DNA of 64,000 nucleotides, taken from JBBSEX01 sp038239345 (GTDB taxonomy: Bacteria; Acidobacteriota; Terriglobia; Bryobacterales; Bryobacteraceae). Each line of letters opens with the position of its first letter. Position 1 is the stretch's first letter. A program made the position numbers and the translations under genes. The DNA lies in the NCBI GenBank assembly GCA_038239345.1, contig JBBSEX010000007.1, forward strand, positions 62,001 to 126,000. Direction: 5' to 3'. The notes below the pieces were generated by a model. The model ran no database searches, was not told the DNA's origin, and was given only the letters and a program-made list of their open reading frames with translations. This document shows positions 38,894 to 46,567 of this stretch, in pieces.

Positions 38894-39196
38894 ATGGACC
38901 CGGATATCCCACAAAAGAAGCCGGTCCGCGTCACTATCTTCAATCAGAGCTATACCCTGCTCGCGAGTGAAGACTCGCAAGAAGTACTGGCCCTCGCCCA
39001 TACGGTGGATGACCTTATGTCATCCATCGCCAAGCAGGCCGGCAACATCGATTCCACCCGCACCGCCGTTCTTGCTTGCCTTCACCTAGCCGATCAATTG
39101 CGAACCCTGGAACGAGACCTGGAAGACCTCAAGCAGCGGGTAGATGCCAAATCTAAACAATTCTCGTTCCTTCTGGATCGCGTCATCGACGCCTAA
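38894..39196 (+). CDS. zapA: Cell division protein ZapA
   Basis: 100 residues. ZapA features: an N-terminal beta strand region (KPVRVTIFNQSYTLLASEDSQEVLALAHTVDDLMSSIAKQAGN) and a C-terminal long helix (TRTAVLACLHLADQLRTLERDLEDLKQRVDAKSKQFSFLLDRVIDA). ZapA binds FtsZ and bundles protofilaments. A GAGAGGCGCA ribosome site precedes the ATG. The gene ends seven bases before the convergent lptD gene, with no terminator hairpin between. No 6S RNA, often found after zapA in proteobacteria, is present. Confidence 0.92.
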   Translation: MDPDIPQKKPVRVTIFNQSYTLLASEDSQEVLALAHTVDDLMSSIAKQAGNIDSTRTAVLACLHLADQLRTLERDLEDLKQRVDAKSKQFSFLLDRVIDA

Positions 39197-39202
39197 CTCC
39201 GG

Positions 39203-41560
39203 CTAGAAGATTTTCTCCTGCCTCTTTAAAGTTCCGAAAGTACCGATGTTAGAAATCGCAAAGGCGACGCGGAACTGGTTTTCATTTCGCGTGAATCCAA
39301 AGCGCCGGAACTGCACGCTGATGCCACAGCAATCCGTGTTGTACGTCAATTGTGCGGTGGCGGCCTGTAATTGCTGCTTTTTGTAATCGTAATAAGCGTT
39401 TACTCCAGCGTTCCAACCCTTGCGATTGTCGTTTCCAATTCCGATTGAAGCGCGTAGCTGATTGTAGGGCGGACTCAGATTTGGATCTCCGCGAACCTGA
39501 TTGTGGCCGAGCGAAAAGAAGTAATTCGATACGTGGGTGTCGATAGTGACGCCGCTATTCACAATTCGCCCGAGCAATGGATCATAATCCGTGCGCCATT
39601 CCACTCCGAGGTTGTAGCTATAGTTCAAACGCAGGGCGCTGACTACCGGCGAATAATTTCGTGGTCCATTTAGAAATGTGTAGCCGGTTAAATCGGTCGA
39701 GCTCAGCAGTACGTTTCGTTGACCGGCCACCAGTACGCCTCCAAAGGTCGGATCGAAGAAGCGGCTTTGCGACACCGTCCAGGTCAGCACTTCATTCACG
39801 ATTCCATCCTTGGATTTTGTATAGAGGCGGTTGATGACCGAGAATTGGATCTCGTTGGTATTGGAAACCAGTTCCGTTTGATCGAAGCGAATCAGCCGCT
39901 GAAAGTCGTCGATGCCGGTGACATAGCGGTAAGTGGCGCGTTCTTCAATCAGATGCTTGACCTTCTCGGCGCGCATCCACTTGGGGGCGTCGAAGATTTT
40001 AGCCAGCGACGGAAAGATCACGTCGACGCTCAGTTCACGGGTGCTGCGGATCTGATCGCCGCCTTTGATCAACCCCAGATTGTCGTAGCTTGAACCGTAG
40101 TAGGTCTCGCGAATTCCAACCGTGGGGGCGATTGAGATTCCAAGGAAATGGATGGCCGTCGTCAGGTGGGGGTTCAGATCGATGCGAGGCACGAATTGCC
40201 GCGTTTGGAACAGCTGCTGCGTACGTTGCATCAGGCTGGCGGTGCTATCCATGGAGAAGTAGATGGGCAAAATTTTATCCGAGAGCTTATGCTCGCGAAT
40301 GAAAAGATCCACTTCCGGAAGTTTTCGAATAATAATCTTGTCGTCGGGCGCTACGCTTTGGAATACTTCGTTCCGCTGAAACAGGAATGTAAGCCCAAAG
40401 TCCAACCAATGTTTATCCACATAGGCGTTGGAATGGGACTCCGAAAAAATGGCTTCGTGAAAGCTTTCCGTAAACGATTGGCGGAAGAGGAATGAGCTCA
40501 GGTAATTGATGTTTGCCCGGCCTTCCCAGCCATGCCCAAGGTCGGATTTGGCGTGGACTTCGAATAGGTATCCACCTTGCTTCTGGAGAATGTCGCTAGT
40601 GCTTCCGTCGGCATTCGTGGTGGTTCCTACCTTAAGCCCGCGATCGTTTACGCCGTATAGAACGAAGTCAAAGTCCGTCCCCTCACGAACTTTGCCGCGA
40701 AAATCAATGTGATGGGCGAGCCCGCGTTCAGAGAAATATTGCTCGCGAACCAGCACATCGTAGCTCCGATTAATTGCCCAGAAGTATCCTAATCCGGCCA
40801 TCGCGCCACGCCGCGAGGAATTCCCGACATTTGGTGTGAGAAAACCGGACTTCCGCGGCGACTTATTTAGTGCCTTGTACAAAACCGGCGCATAGAACAG
40901 AGGAAGATGCTTCAGCAGGAATACCGACTTGTGCCCCAGAGCGCGGTCACCGGGAATGATGTCGAATGTCTGGCCGCGAAGAATCCACCACGGACGCGGC
41001 ACTTTGCAATCGGTGATGAACCCGTCATGCAGAATGTACTTTTCCTTAATTCGTTCCGCCCAATCGCCCTCGAAGTAGAAGGGGTTGCTGGTAGTCAGCA
41101 TCCCGGGGCGAACCTGGACTTTCGCCGGCGACGATCCAGTGACTTCGTAAAACTTTCCGGTCTGGGCTTCGATGTTATACTCCGCCCGGTCGGCGGTCAT
41201 CTTGTCGCCTTTGCTAAAGTCTTCGAATTGAACATTACCCCGGGCCTCGGCATCGCCGGTCTCAACGTTATAGTCGATCTCGTCGGCCTTCAGCAACATG
41301 TCCGTAGTTTCCACCTCGGCCTTGCCGCGCAAGTGGCGCAAATTGCCATCGGCTTCCTGGGTGACGGCGCGAATCAGCACATCGTTAGGACCGGGAGCGT
41401 TGGGCCGCATGGGTCGCGAAACCTTCCCCGGCTCGACGACATTCACCGGGTCGGGCGCGATGGGGCTCGCCACAAAGGCGGGGCGATCCGCTTGAGCTAG
41501 AACATTCGGGACGAAAGTTGTTGCAATAAATAGCAAAGCCGGTATAAACTGGCTAGGCAC
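39203..41560 (-). CDS. lptD: LPS-assembly protein LptD (OstA-like)
   Basis: 785 residues from a GTG at 41560, chosen because it begins a good signal peptide (PSQFIPALLFIATTFVPNVLAQA); the frame is open further to an ATG at 41686, but that adds 42 residues that do not look like a leader. Residues ~30-220 form an OstA/LptA-like beta-jellyroll (LLKADEIDYNVETGDAEARGNVQFEDFSKGDKMTADRAEYNIEAQTGKFYEVTG). The remaining ~560 residues form the outer-membrane barrel (repeated alternating strands). It inserts lipopolysaccharide into the outer leaflet and shows that the organism builds an LPS-type outer membrane. The cysteines that form disulphides in E. coli LptD are not evident. A divergent promoter region of ~220 bases separates it from the RDD gene. 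Confidence 0.9.
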   Translation of the reverse strand: MPSQFIPALLFIATTFVPNVLAQADRPAFVASPIAPDPVNVVEPGKVSRPMRPNAPGPNDVLIRAVTQEADGNLRHLRGKAEVETTDMLLKADEIDYNVETGDAEARGNVQFEDFSKGDKMTADRAEYNIEAQTGKFYEVTGSSPAKVQVRPGMLTTSNPFYFEGDWAERIKEKYILHDGFITDCKVPRPWWILRGQTFDIIPGDRALGHKSVFLLKHLPLFYAPVLYKALNKSPRKSGFLTPNVGNSSRRGAMAGLGYFWAINRSYDVLVREQYFSERGLAHHIDFRGKVREGTDFDFVLYGVNDRGLKVGTTTNADGSTSDILQKQGGYLFEVHAKSDLGHGWEGRANINYLSSFLFRQSFTESFHEAIFSESHSNAYVDKHWLDFGLTFLFQRNEVFQSVAPDDKIIIRKLPEVDLFIREHKLSDKILPIYFSMDSTASLMQRTQQLFQTRQFVPRIDLNPHLTTAIHFLGISIAPTVGIRETYYGSSYDNLGLIKGGDQIRSTRELSVDVIFPSLAKIFDAPKWMRAEKVKHLIEERATYRYVTGIDDFQRLIRFDQTELVSNTNEIQFSVINRLYTKSKDGIVNEVLTWTVSQSRFFDPTFGGVLVAGQRNVLLSSTDLTGYTFLNGPRNYSPVVSALRLNYSYNLGVEWRTDYDPLLGRIVNSGVTIDTHVSNYFFSLGHNQVRGDPNLSPPYNQLRASIGIGNDNRKGWNAGVNAYYDYKKQQLQAATAQLTYNTDCCGISVQFRRFGFTRNENQFRVAFAISNIGTFGTLKRQEKIF

Positions 41561-41780
41561 AGCGGCAAACCTGTAAAGTTTGTAACGATTTCGACCGATT
41601 ATCTTAACCAAGGGTTGAGGGCGTTTCCGCAGCTGAAACGAAAGTTCCAACCGAGAAGCGTAACAGGGACACGGGGCTCTCCGCAAGGGCTCAGCCGGGT
41701 GCGGAATCGATGTTTTGAACGGGCTTCAAACGGGGCGTTACCGAGGGTACGTATTTTGGATTTAGCAGGGAGAGAATTGT

Positions 41781-42620
41781 ATGACTTGCCGATTTTGCCG
41801 CGCTGGCGCTGGAGAAGGAGATCATCGCTGCCAGCATTGTGGACGACGGCTTCGTAGCGCCTCCTCCGTGCAGCACTCCGCTCCGTTTCCGATCACTACA
41901 GCAACCGCTCCGCAGTTGGAGATGGACGAAGAGAGGATTACGGAACCGCGTCCACTCGCCCGGCCGGAAATCAAGGATCGGCCGAGGATTTCCTATCAAC
42001 CTTCGCTGTTTCGGGAAATGCAGACGGTGATTCCGATGCCTTCTTCGAATCCACCAGCGGCGCGACGGGCTTCGGGCCGGCCATCGCAATCGCGCGCCAG
42101 GAAGACACCAGAAGGGCAGCAGAGCCTGGACTTCCCTTCCGATTTGCCCGTGCTTGGCGGCACACCTGTGGAGACCGCCGTGTACTGTAATGCGCCGGTG
42201 GCGTTGCCCGTGCATCGCGCGCTGGCCGCTGCCTTAGATGCCGCTGTAATCGTTCTCGCCATGACGGTTTTCCTGGTCACCTTCTCAATCGGAGGCGGCG
42301 AGATTGTATTTGACCGGCAGACGATCCCGCTTTTTATCGGAATCGCGACCGTGCTTGGATTGTTCTATCATTTTCTGTTTTGCTTGTCCGGTGGCGATTC
42401 GCCTGGCATGCGCTGGACCCAATTGCGGATGTTGAATTTCGACGGCCAGCCGCCAGATCGCGAGCAGCGCTCATTCCGCTTAGCCGCCAGTTGTTTAAGC
42501 GTGGTGGCCGCCGGATTAGGTATTGTCTGGGCCCTGGTGGACGAAGAAAGCCTGACGTGGCACGATCATATGTCGAAGACGTTTCCGTCGCCGTATGGAC
42601 AGGCCCCGAAAGAGATTTAG
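41781..42620 (+). CDS. RDD family membrane protein with N-terminal zinc ribbon
   Basis: 279 residues. The N-terminus MTCRFCRAGAGEGDHRCQHCGRRL forms a zinc-ribbon motif (CxxC...CxxC). Residues ~30-135 are a disordered, basic and proline-rich linker. Residues ~140-275 are the RDD domain: HRALAAALDAAVIVLAMTVFLVTF with the conserved Asp, then three or four helices, SGGDSPGMRWTQLRMLNFDGQPP, and an end (LVDEESLTWHDHMSKT) typical of RDD proteins. RDD proteins are small membrane proteins, some linked to ion transport. The linker has RSRARK-type basic patches that could bind nucleic acid or membrane lipids. The 3' end is followed by a 22-position hairpin. Confidence 0.88.
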   Translation: MTCRFCRAGAGEGDHRCQHCGRRLRSASSVQHSAPFPITTATAPQLEMDEERITEPRPLARPEIKDRPRISYQPSLFREMQTVIPMPSSNPPAARRASGRPSQSRARKTPEGQQSLDFPSDLPVLGGTPVETAVYCNAPVALPVHRALAAALDAAVIVLAMTVFLVTFSIGGGEIVFDRQTIPLFIGIATVLGLFYHFLFCLSGGDSPGMRWTQLRMLNFDGQPPDREQRSFRLAASCLSVVAAGLGIVWALVDEESLTWHDHMSKTFPSPYGQAPKEI

Positions 42621-42683
42621 GGGGTAGGTGATGGGTGGTGGCCAGCGAGAGCTTCTACCGCCCACCGCCTAGCGCCTGCCCCC
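42620..42683. repeat. 22-position imperfect hairpin between convergent RDD and clpS genes
   Basis: Arms 42620-42641 and 42662-42683 pair at 21 of 22 positions in RNA (with G-U pairs) around a 20-base loop. The hairpin starts at the last base of the RDD stop codon and ends one base before the clpS stop. It could act as a bidirectional terminator without a T-run, or be a REP-like repeat. Confidence 0.8.
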
Positions 42684-43010
42684 TTACAACCCGCCCGCTG
42701 GCTCCACGACCGCCGACATCGATCCCTTCGATTCCGGCATTCGCCAATCGGCTCCGTAGGCATGGATTTGATCGCGTCCGAATTCCGCCAGGGGCAGTTC
42801 GCAGGTCATCACGATGGTGCGCTTCATCGAGTCCACTTCCAGGGCGCATTGCAGCGCGCGATCTTCCGACAAGCAGAATAGGCGCTGGAGCATTTCCACC
42901 ACGTAGTCGTAGGTGTGCTCATCGTCATCGAGCAAGACCACGTGATAGAGCGGTATCAGCTCGTCCTGGGTGCTGTCGCGCACCTCTGGCGACGAGATTG
43001 TCTTGGCCAT
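42684..43010 (-). CDS. clpS: ATP-dependent Clp protease adaptor ClpS
   Basis: 108 residues. It has the ClpS core with LYHVVLLDDDEHTYDYVVEMLQRLFCLSEDRALQCALEVDSMKRTIVMTCELPLAEFGRDQIHAYG. The DDDEHTYDYVV segment matches the ClpS loop that, with the conserved Asp residues, binds N-degron substrates. The protein carries about 25 residues after the core (ADWRMPESKGSMSAVVEPAGGL). It delivers substrates with destabilising N-terminal residues to the ClpAP protease. No clpA gene is adjacent. The gene lies 33 bases after the S9 peptidase gene on the same strand, so the two may be co-transcribed. Confidence 0.93.
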   Translation of the reverse strand: MAKTISSPEVRDSTQDELIPLYHVVLLDDDEHTYDYVVEMLQRLFCLSEDRALQCALEVDSMKRTIVMTCELPLAEFGRDQIHAYGADWRMPESKGSMSAVVEPAGGL

Positions 43011-43043
43011 TAGCGTCCATTATCGCGCACCCGGTTGGGAACT

Positions 43044-45446
43044 CTATTCGTTGGTAGTGTCTTTCGCGGCGCCCTTCACGTAACGGTCGAACCAGTTCAC
43101 CATTTCGTACAGAGTATGCTCAATCGATTCGCGTCCCGAATATCCGTGCGATTCGTAAGGCAACGTGACATAGCGAACGGTGCCGCCGTTCCCCCGGATC
43201 GCCTGATACATTCGCTCCGATTGAATGGGGAAGGTGCCCTGATTGTTGTCCGCTTCGCCGTGGATCAGCAGGATGGGCGTCTTGATCTTGTCGGCGTTCA
43301 TAAACGGGGACATGCGCATGTAACTCTCCGGCGCCTCCCAGAGAGTCCGGCGCTCACTCTGGAAACCGAAAGGTGTCAGGGTTCGATTGTATGCGCCGCT
43401 CCTGGCAATACCGGCCTTGAATAAATCGGAATGCGCCAGCAGATTCGCCGTCATAAACGCGCCGTAGCTATGCCCACCCACCCCCACGCGGTTGCGATCG
43501 GTAACGCCCATCTCAACAGCCTTATCGATGGCTGCCTTGGCATCCGCCACTACCTGCTCAATATAGGTGTTGTTTACGGTCTCTGGCGTCCCGACTACAG
43601 GCATGGAGGCGTTATCAAGAATCGCGTACCCACGCAGCAGGAAAAACAAATGGGAGGGTCCACTGAAGCGGTTGAAGCGCTGGGTGGATCCGGTGATCTG
43701 GCCGGCGGTATCAGCGTCATTAAACTCCCGCGGATAGGCCCATATCACGGTTGGGAGCGCGGTACCTGGCTTATAACCCGGCGGAAGGTATAGCGTGAAC
43801 GATAGAGGGACGCCATCGGGGCGGTTGTAGGTAACCAGTTGTTTCTGGATATTCGCCAGCTGCGGTGTGGGATTTTGAAAATGCGTCAAGGCTCGAGGCG
43901 GCGCGTTCGAAGTCAGATCGCGGACAAAAAAGTTCGGCGGCTCGGTTGAACTCTCGCGGCGAGTGACGACGCGATCGCCCTTATCGTCAAGCAGCGCCAC
44001 AACCGTTTCAAAGCTCGACTCGGAGGATTGAAAAATGCGTTGCGACTTCTGAGTCGTCATATTGAAGCGATCGAGAAACGGCCGGTCTCCCGTGGGGGTA
44101 GCGCCCAGCCCCAGCAAAAGAATCTCGTCGCCGATCTGTTGGATCGCCACTTCGCCGCTCGGTTGGCGGCGCACCACCGGGCGGCCGGGATCCTTATACG
44201 CATCCTGGACACTGCGGCTCCAGATTAGACGGCCTTTATCGCCTGGCTTATCGAGATCGATTTGATATGTGCGATGCCATCGACGATTCCGTTCATAGTC
44301 GTCGACTATGGCAAATCCACCCTGGGTTCCCATCTGCAATCCAGCGAATCTTTCCTCAGTCTGGAAAATTTCGACGGGCTGGCCGGCGAAGGGCGATTTC
44401 CAGGCCAGTACGTGATCCCGGTGGGGCACCATCTCCTTCGGATTACCGCCGTCCAGAGCTTCCACCCACAACAAAGTGGCGGATTCGTTGGGACGCCAGC
44501 GAATTGCCCGCGGGCCGACAGGGACGCCTTCAATGGGCACACGATCGGCTAGCGGAAGGCTGGCCACCTTGTGTTCCACGACGCCCTGGCGATTCCAAAC
44601 TTGCACTTCTTTGGGGAAATCGTACACCGGATGGAGATAAGAGTAGGGCCGGTGAACGGTGGTCATCAGAAAATGATTTCCGTCGGGCGAGGGGTCCAAC
44701 GTGTCGTAAATCGCCGGCTTTCCGATTAGGGTCAGCTTGCCGGTGGTAGTGTCTAGAAATGCGGCCTGGGCCGTGGCATAGAAATCGAAAAGAGCCTCGT
44801 CATGCGTGTTGGCAAGCATATCTTCGTAAGTGCGTACCGGACCGGAGCGGCCCGTGCTCTCCTGGATGTGCGGTCCGGGGGGAAGCGCAGGCTCCTCGGG
44901 TGGCTTGCCTCGCTTCGCTGGAATTAGCTGCACCAGCATTGTTCGATTGTCACCCAACCACTGTTCGGGATCGCCGTAGACGGCGTTGATTCGCACATTC
45001 TCCATTTGCCGAACCGCGCCAGTTTGGGTGTCGCCTACCCAGAGATCCACAGTGCCGGCGGTTGTATTGGTGAAGGAGAAATGCAAGCCATCGGGACTAA
45101 AGCGCGGCGCACCCATTTTCGCGCCGGCCGGTGTTGCCAATTTAACTTCCGAAGCATCATCCAGCTTCAGCAGCGTGAAAGATTTGAAATGTGGGGCGAG
45201 GTGAGGCCCGTTATTTCGCGGATCGATTCGCAGACCCCCCAGCCGCAGCATGGGACGGGCGAGTTCCGCGATGGGAGGATACGTCTCGGCCTGAGCCAGC
45301 ATTCCATGAGTGCGGGAGGGACTTACCCATAGTTCTGGCGTACCTGGAGCGTCCAATACATCGAGGATTTCTTTGGGCGGCTTCTGATACGTGGGGGTGT
45401 CGGCGAGAAGGGGAATAGTGATGGCTAGCAGCATGCAGCGGTACAT
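43044..45446 (-). CDS. S9 family serine peptidase (prolyl oligopeptidase/glutamyl peptidase-like)
   Basis: 800 residues. A short signal-like N-terminus (MYRCMLLAITIPLLADTPTY) suggests export. Residues ~60-560 form a beta-propeller region (FSPDGLHFSFTNTTAGTVDLWVGDTQTG, DPSPDGNHFLMTTVHRPYSY). Residues ~570-795 are the alpha/beta-hydrolase catalytic domain with nucleophile elbow GHSYGA (Ser660), acid HGEADNN (Asp733) and base ESHGY (His767), so the triad is complete. The combination of a long propeller with GHSYGAFMTANLL and PILLIHGEADNNQGTFPIQSERMYQAI fits the S9D glutamyl-endopeptidase type. It would cleave short peptides in the periplasm or outside the cell. Confidence 0.92.
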   Translation of the reverse strand: MYRCMLLAITIPLLADTPTYQKPPKEILDVLDAPGTPELWVSPSRTHGMLAQAETYPPIAELARPMLRLGGLRIDPRNNGPHLAPHFKSFTLLKLDDASEVKLATPAGAKMGAPRFSPDGLHFSFTNTTAGTVDLWVGDTQTGAVRQMENVRINAVYGDPEQWLGDNRTMLVQLIPAKRGKPPEEPALPPGPHIQESTGRSGPVRTYEDMLANTHDEALFDFYATAQAAFLDTTTGKLTLIGKPAIYDTLDPSPDGNHFLMTTVHRPYSYLHPVYDFPKEVQVWNRQGVVEHKVASLPLADRVPIEGVPVGPRAIRWRPNESATLLWVEALDGGNPKEMVPHRDHVLAWKSPFAGQPVEIFQTEERFAGLQMGTQGGFAIVDDYERNRRWHRTYQIDLDKPGDKGRLIWSRSVQDAYKDPGRPVVRRQPSGEVAIQQIGDEILLLGLGATPTGDRPFLDRFNMTTQKSQRIFQSSESSFETVVALLDDKGDRVVTRRESSTEPPNFFVRDLTSNAPPRALTHFQNPTPQLANIQKQLVTYNRPDGVPLSFTLYLPPGYKPGTALPTVIWAYPREFNDADTAGQITGSTQRFNRFSGPSHLFFLLRGYAILDNASMPVVGTPETVNNTYIEQVVADAKAAIDKAVEMGVTDRNRVGVGGHSYGAFMTANLLAHSDLFKAGIARSGAYNRTLTPFGFQSERRTLWEAPESYMRMSPFMNADKIKTPILLIHGEADNNQGTFPIQSERMYQAIRGNGGTVRYVTLPYESHGYSGRESIEHTLYEMVNWFDRYVKGAAKDTTNE

Positions 45447-45551
45447 GAGGGGAAGCTTAACATTTTGCTTACAAACTCGGGCTAAAACTACCGCTCCACA
45501 CCCGTGGAAAAGGGGAGCATGCCCCCGTTCCCGCGGCGTGCGGATGTACAG

Positions 45552-45800
45552 CTACTCTTCTTCATCCTCGTCGAGCTCCTCGTCTTCATCGAGCTCTTCG
45601 TCATCCTCGTCATCTTCGTCGTCTAGATCTTCTTCGTCAGTTTCATCCAGGGCGAGTTCATCGTCCTCGTCGTCGTCGTCCTCATCGTCCTCGGATTCAT
45701 CGTCCTCGTCTTCGTCGTCATCTTCATCCGGATCGTCCGCATCGGCTGCAGCGAAAATCGAGACAGGCTTCAATTCGTCTTCTATCGGGTCCAGGAACAT
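45552..45800 (-). CDS. Small Asp/Glu-rich acidic protein
   Basis: 82 residues from the ATG at 45800, chosen because GGAG lies eight bases before it; the frame is open to 45839. After a short ordinary N-terminus (MFLDPIEDELKPVSIFAAAD) about 60 of the remaining residues are Asp or Glu. The protein would be intrinsically disordered and strongly negative. The opposite strand reads as poly-serine, which is a by-product of GAN-repeat DNA. It is flanked by a stress-protein gene on the same strand. Simple-sequence DNA (GAT/GAC/GAA triplets) makes expansion and contraction likely. I cannot assign a function; cation or protein binding is a guess. Confidence 0.65.
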   Translation of the reverse strand: MFLDPIEDELKPVSIFAAADADDPDEDDDEDEDDESEDDEDDDDEDDELALDETDEEDLDDEDDEDDEELDEDEELDEDEEE

Positions 45801-45934
45801 ATCGGTTTCTCCAGAAATTGGGATCACAAGCAACAGCACGGTAAATCAATCGCCGATAGAGTAACTCCGGCGGGAAGCCTCAGCGTAACACTACTGGCAT
45901 CCGATCTCCATCGCGCAAGTAGAGATTCCGGGGC

Positions 45935-46465
45935 TTATTTTTTGCCTGATTCATTAATGCGGCTGTAAACACGCACGCCGCCCCGCTGGCCGATCAGGCG
46001 GCTGACGGGAACTTCCAGCCCGAGCTTCTCATCGTCATGCTCAGAGGCATCGGCAAACGAAATCGAAGTGTCATACGACATGTCTTTATCCACAGCCGGT
46101 TGTTCGCGCTGCACGTAGTCGATGTAATGCTGATCGGCCTTCCCGATGCTGCCGCCTTGCATAATCTCCATCACCCGATCCTCATTCGTTTCGTCCGTAT
46201 CCACCGCCAGCACGTAGTTTCCAAGCCCCGCCGCCTCGGCGTATCGGCCACGATCCTGGTCTTCGGCCGGCGAACTGAAGAAGTCTTCCAACCAACCAAC
46301 GATGCCACCGGGCGGGGGCTCATCCGTTGGATCGGCTTTACTCTGGTTTCCCAAATGAATGTTATCTCTGGGGATGCCGAGACCGCTTATCTGCCCGGCG
46401 ATTGACGCCGCAGTAGCTTCGTCGGGAAAGACGCCAACGACAGTATTTTGTGTAGATCGGGCCAT
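45935..46465 (-). CDS. General stress protein 17M-like domain protein
   Basis: 176 residues. The N-terminal half (NTVVGVFPDEATAASIAGQISGLGIPRDNIHLGNQ) matches the YflT/general stress protein 17M-like fold, with strand-helix-strand features. The middle has a Pro/Gly-rich segment (DEPPPGGIVGWLEDFFSS) and a conserved stretch (GRYAEAAGLGNYVLAVDTDETNEDRVMEIMQGGSIGKADQHYIDY). The end (VPVSRLIGQRGGVRVYSRINESGKK) resembles the first strands of the DUF2382/YsnF domain but stops there. It may be a shortened family member. The role is probably in stress response; the molecular function is unknown. Confidence 0.8.
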   Translation of the reverse strand: MARSTQNTVVGVFPDEATAASIAGQISGLGIPRDNIHLGNQSKADPTDEPPPGGIVGWLEDFFSSPAEDQDRGRYAEAAGLGNYVLAVDTDETNEDRVMEIMQGGSIGKADQHYIDYVQREQPAVDKDMSYDTSISFADASEHDDEKLGLEVPVSRLIGQRGGVRVYSRINESGKK

Positions 46466-46567
46466 CCTGCTCTCCTTGTCGTTCTCGACCGTTGGACCAC
46501 CATGGAGAGTCTTGGTTTCATCCTAAATCGGCCGGGAAGACGCGGAACGGAAGTTAAGATAAGAAAG

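Noticed and set aside
45391..45864. 157-residue poly-serine protein on the plus strand
   Set aside because: It is the antisense reading of the GAN-repeat in the acidic protein gene; the minus-strand frame has a ribosome site and an ordinary N-terminus.
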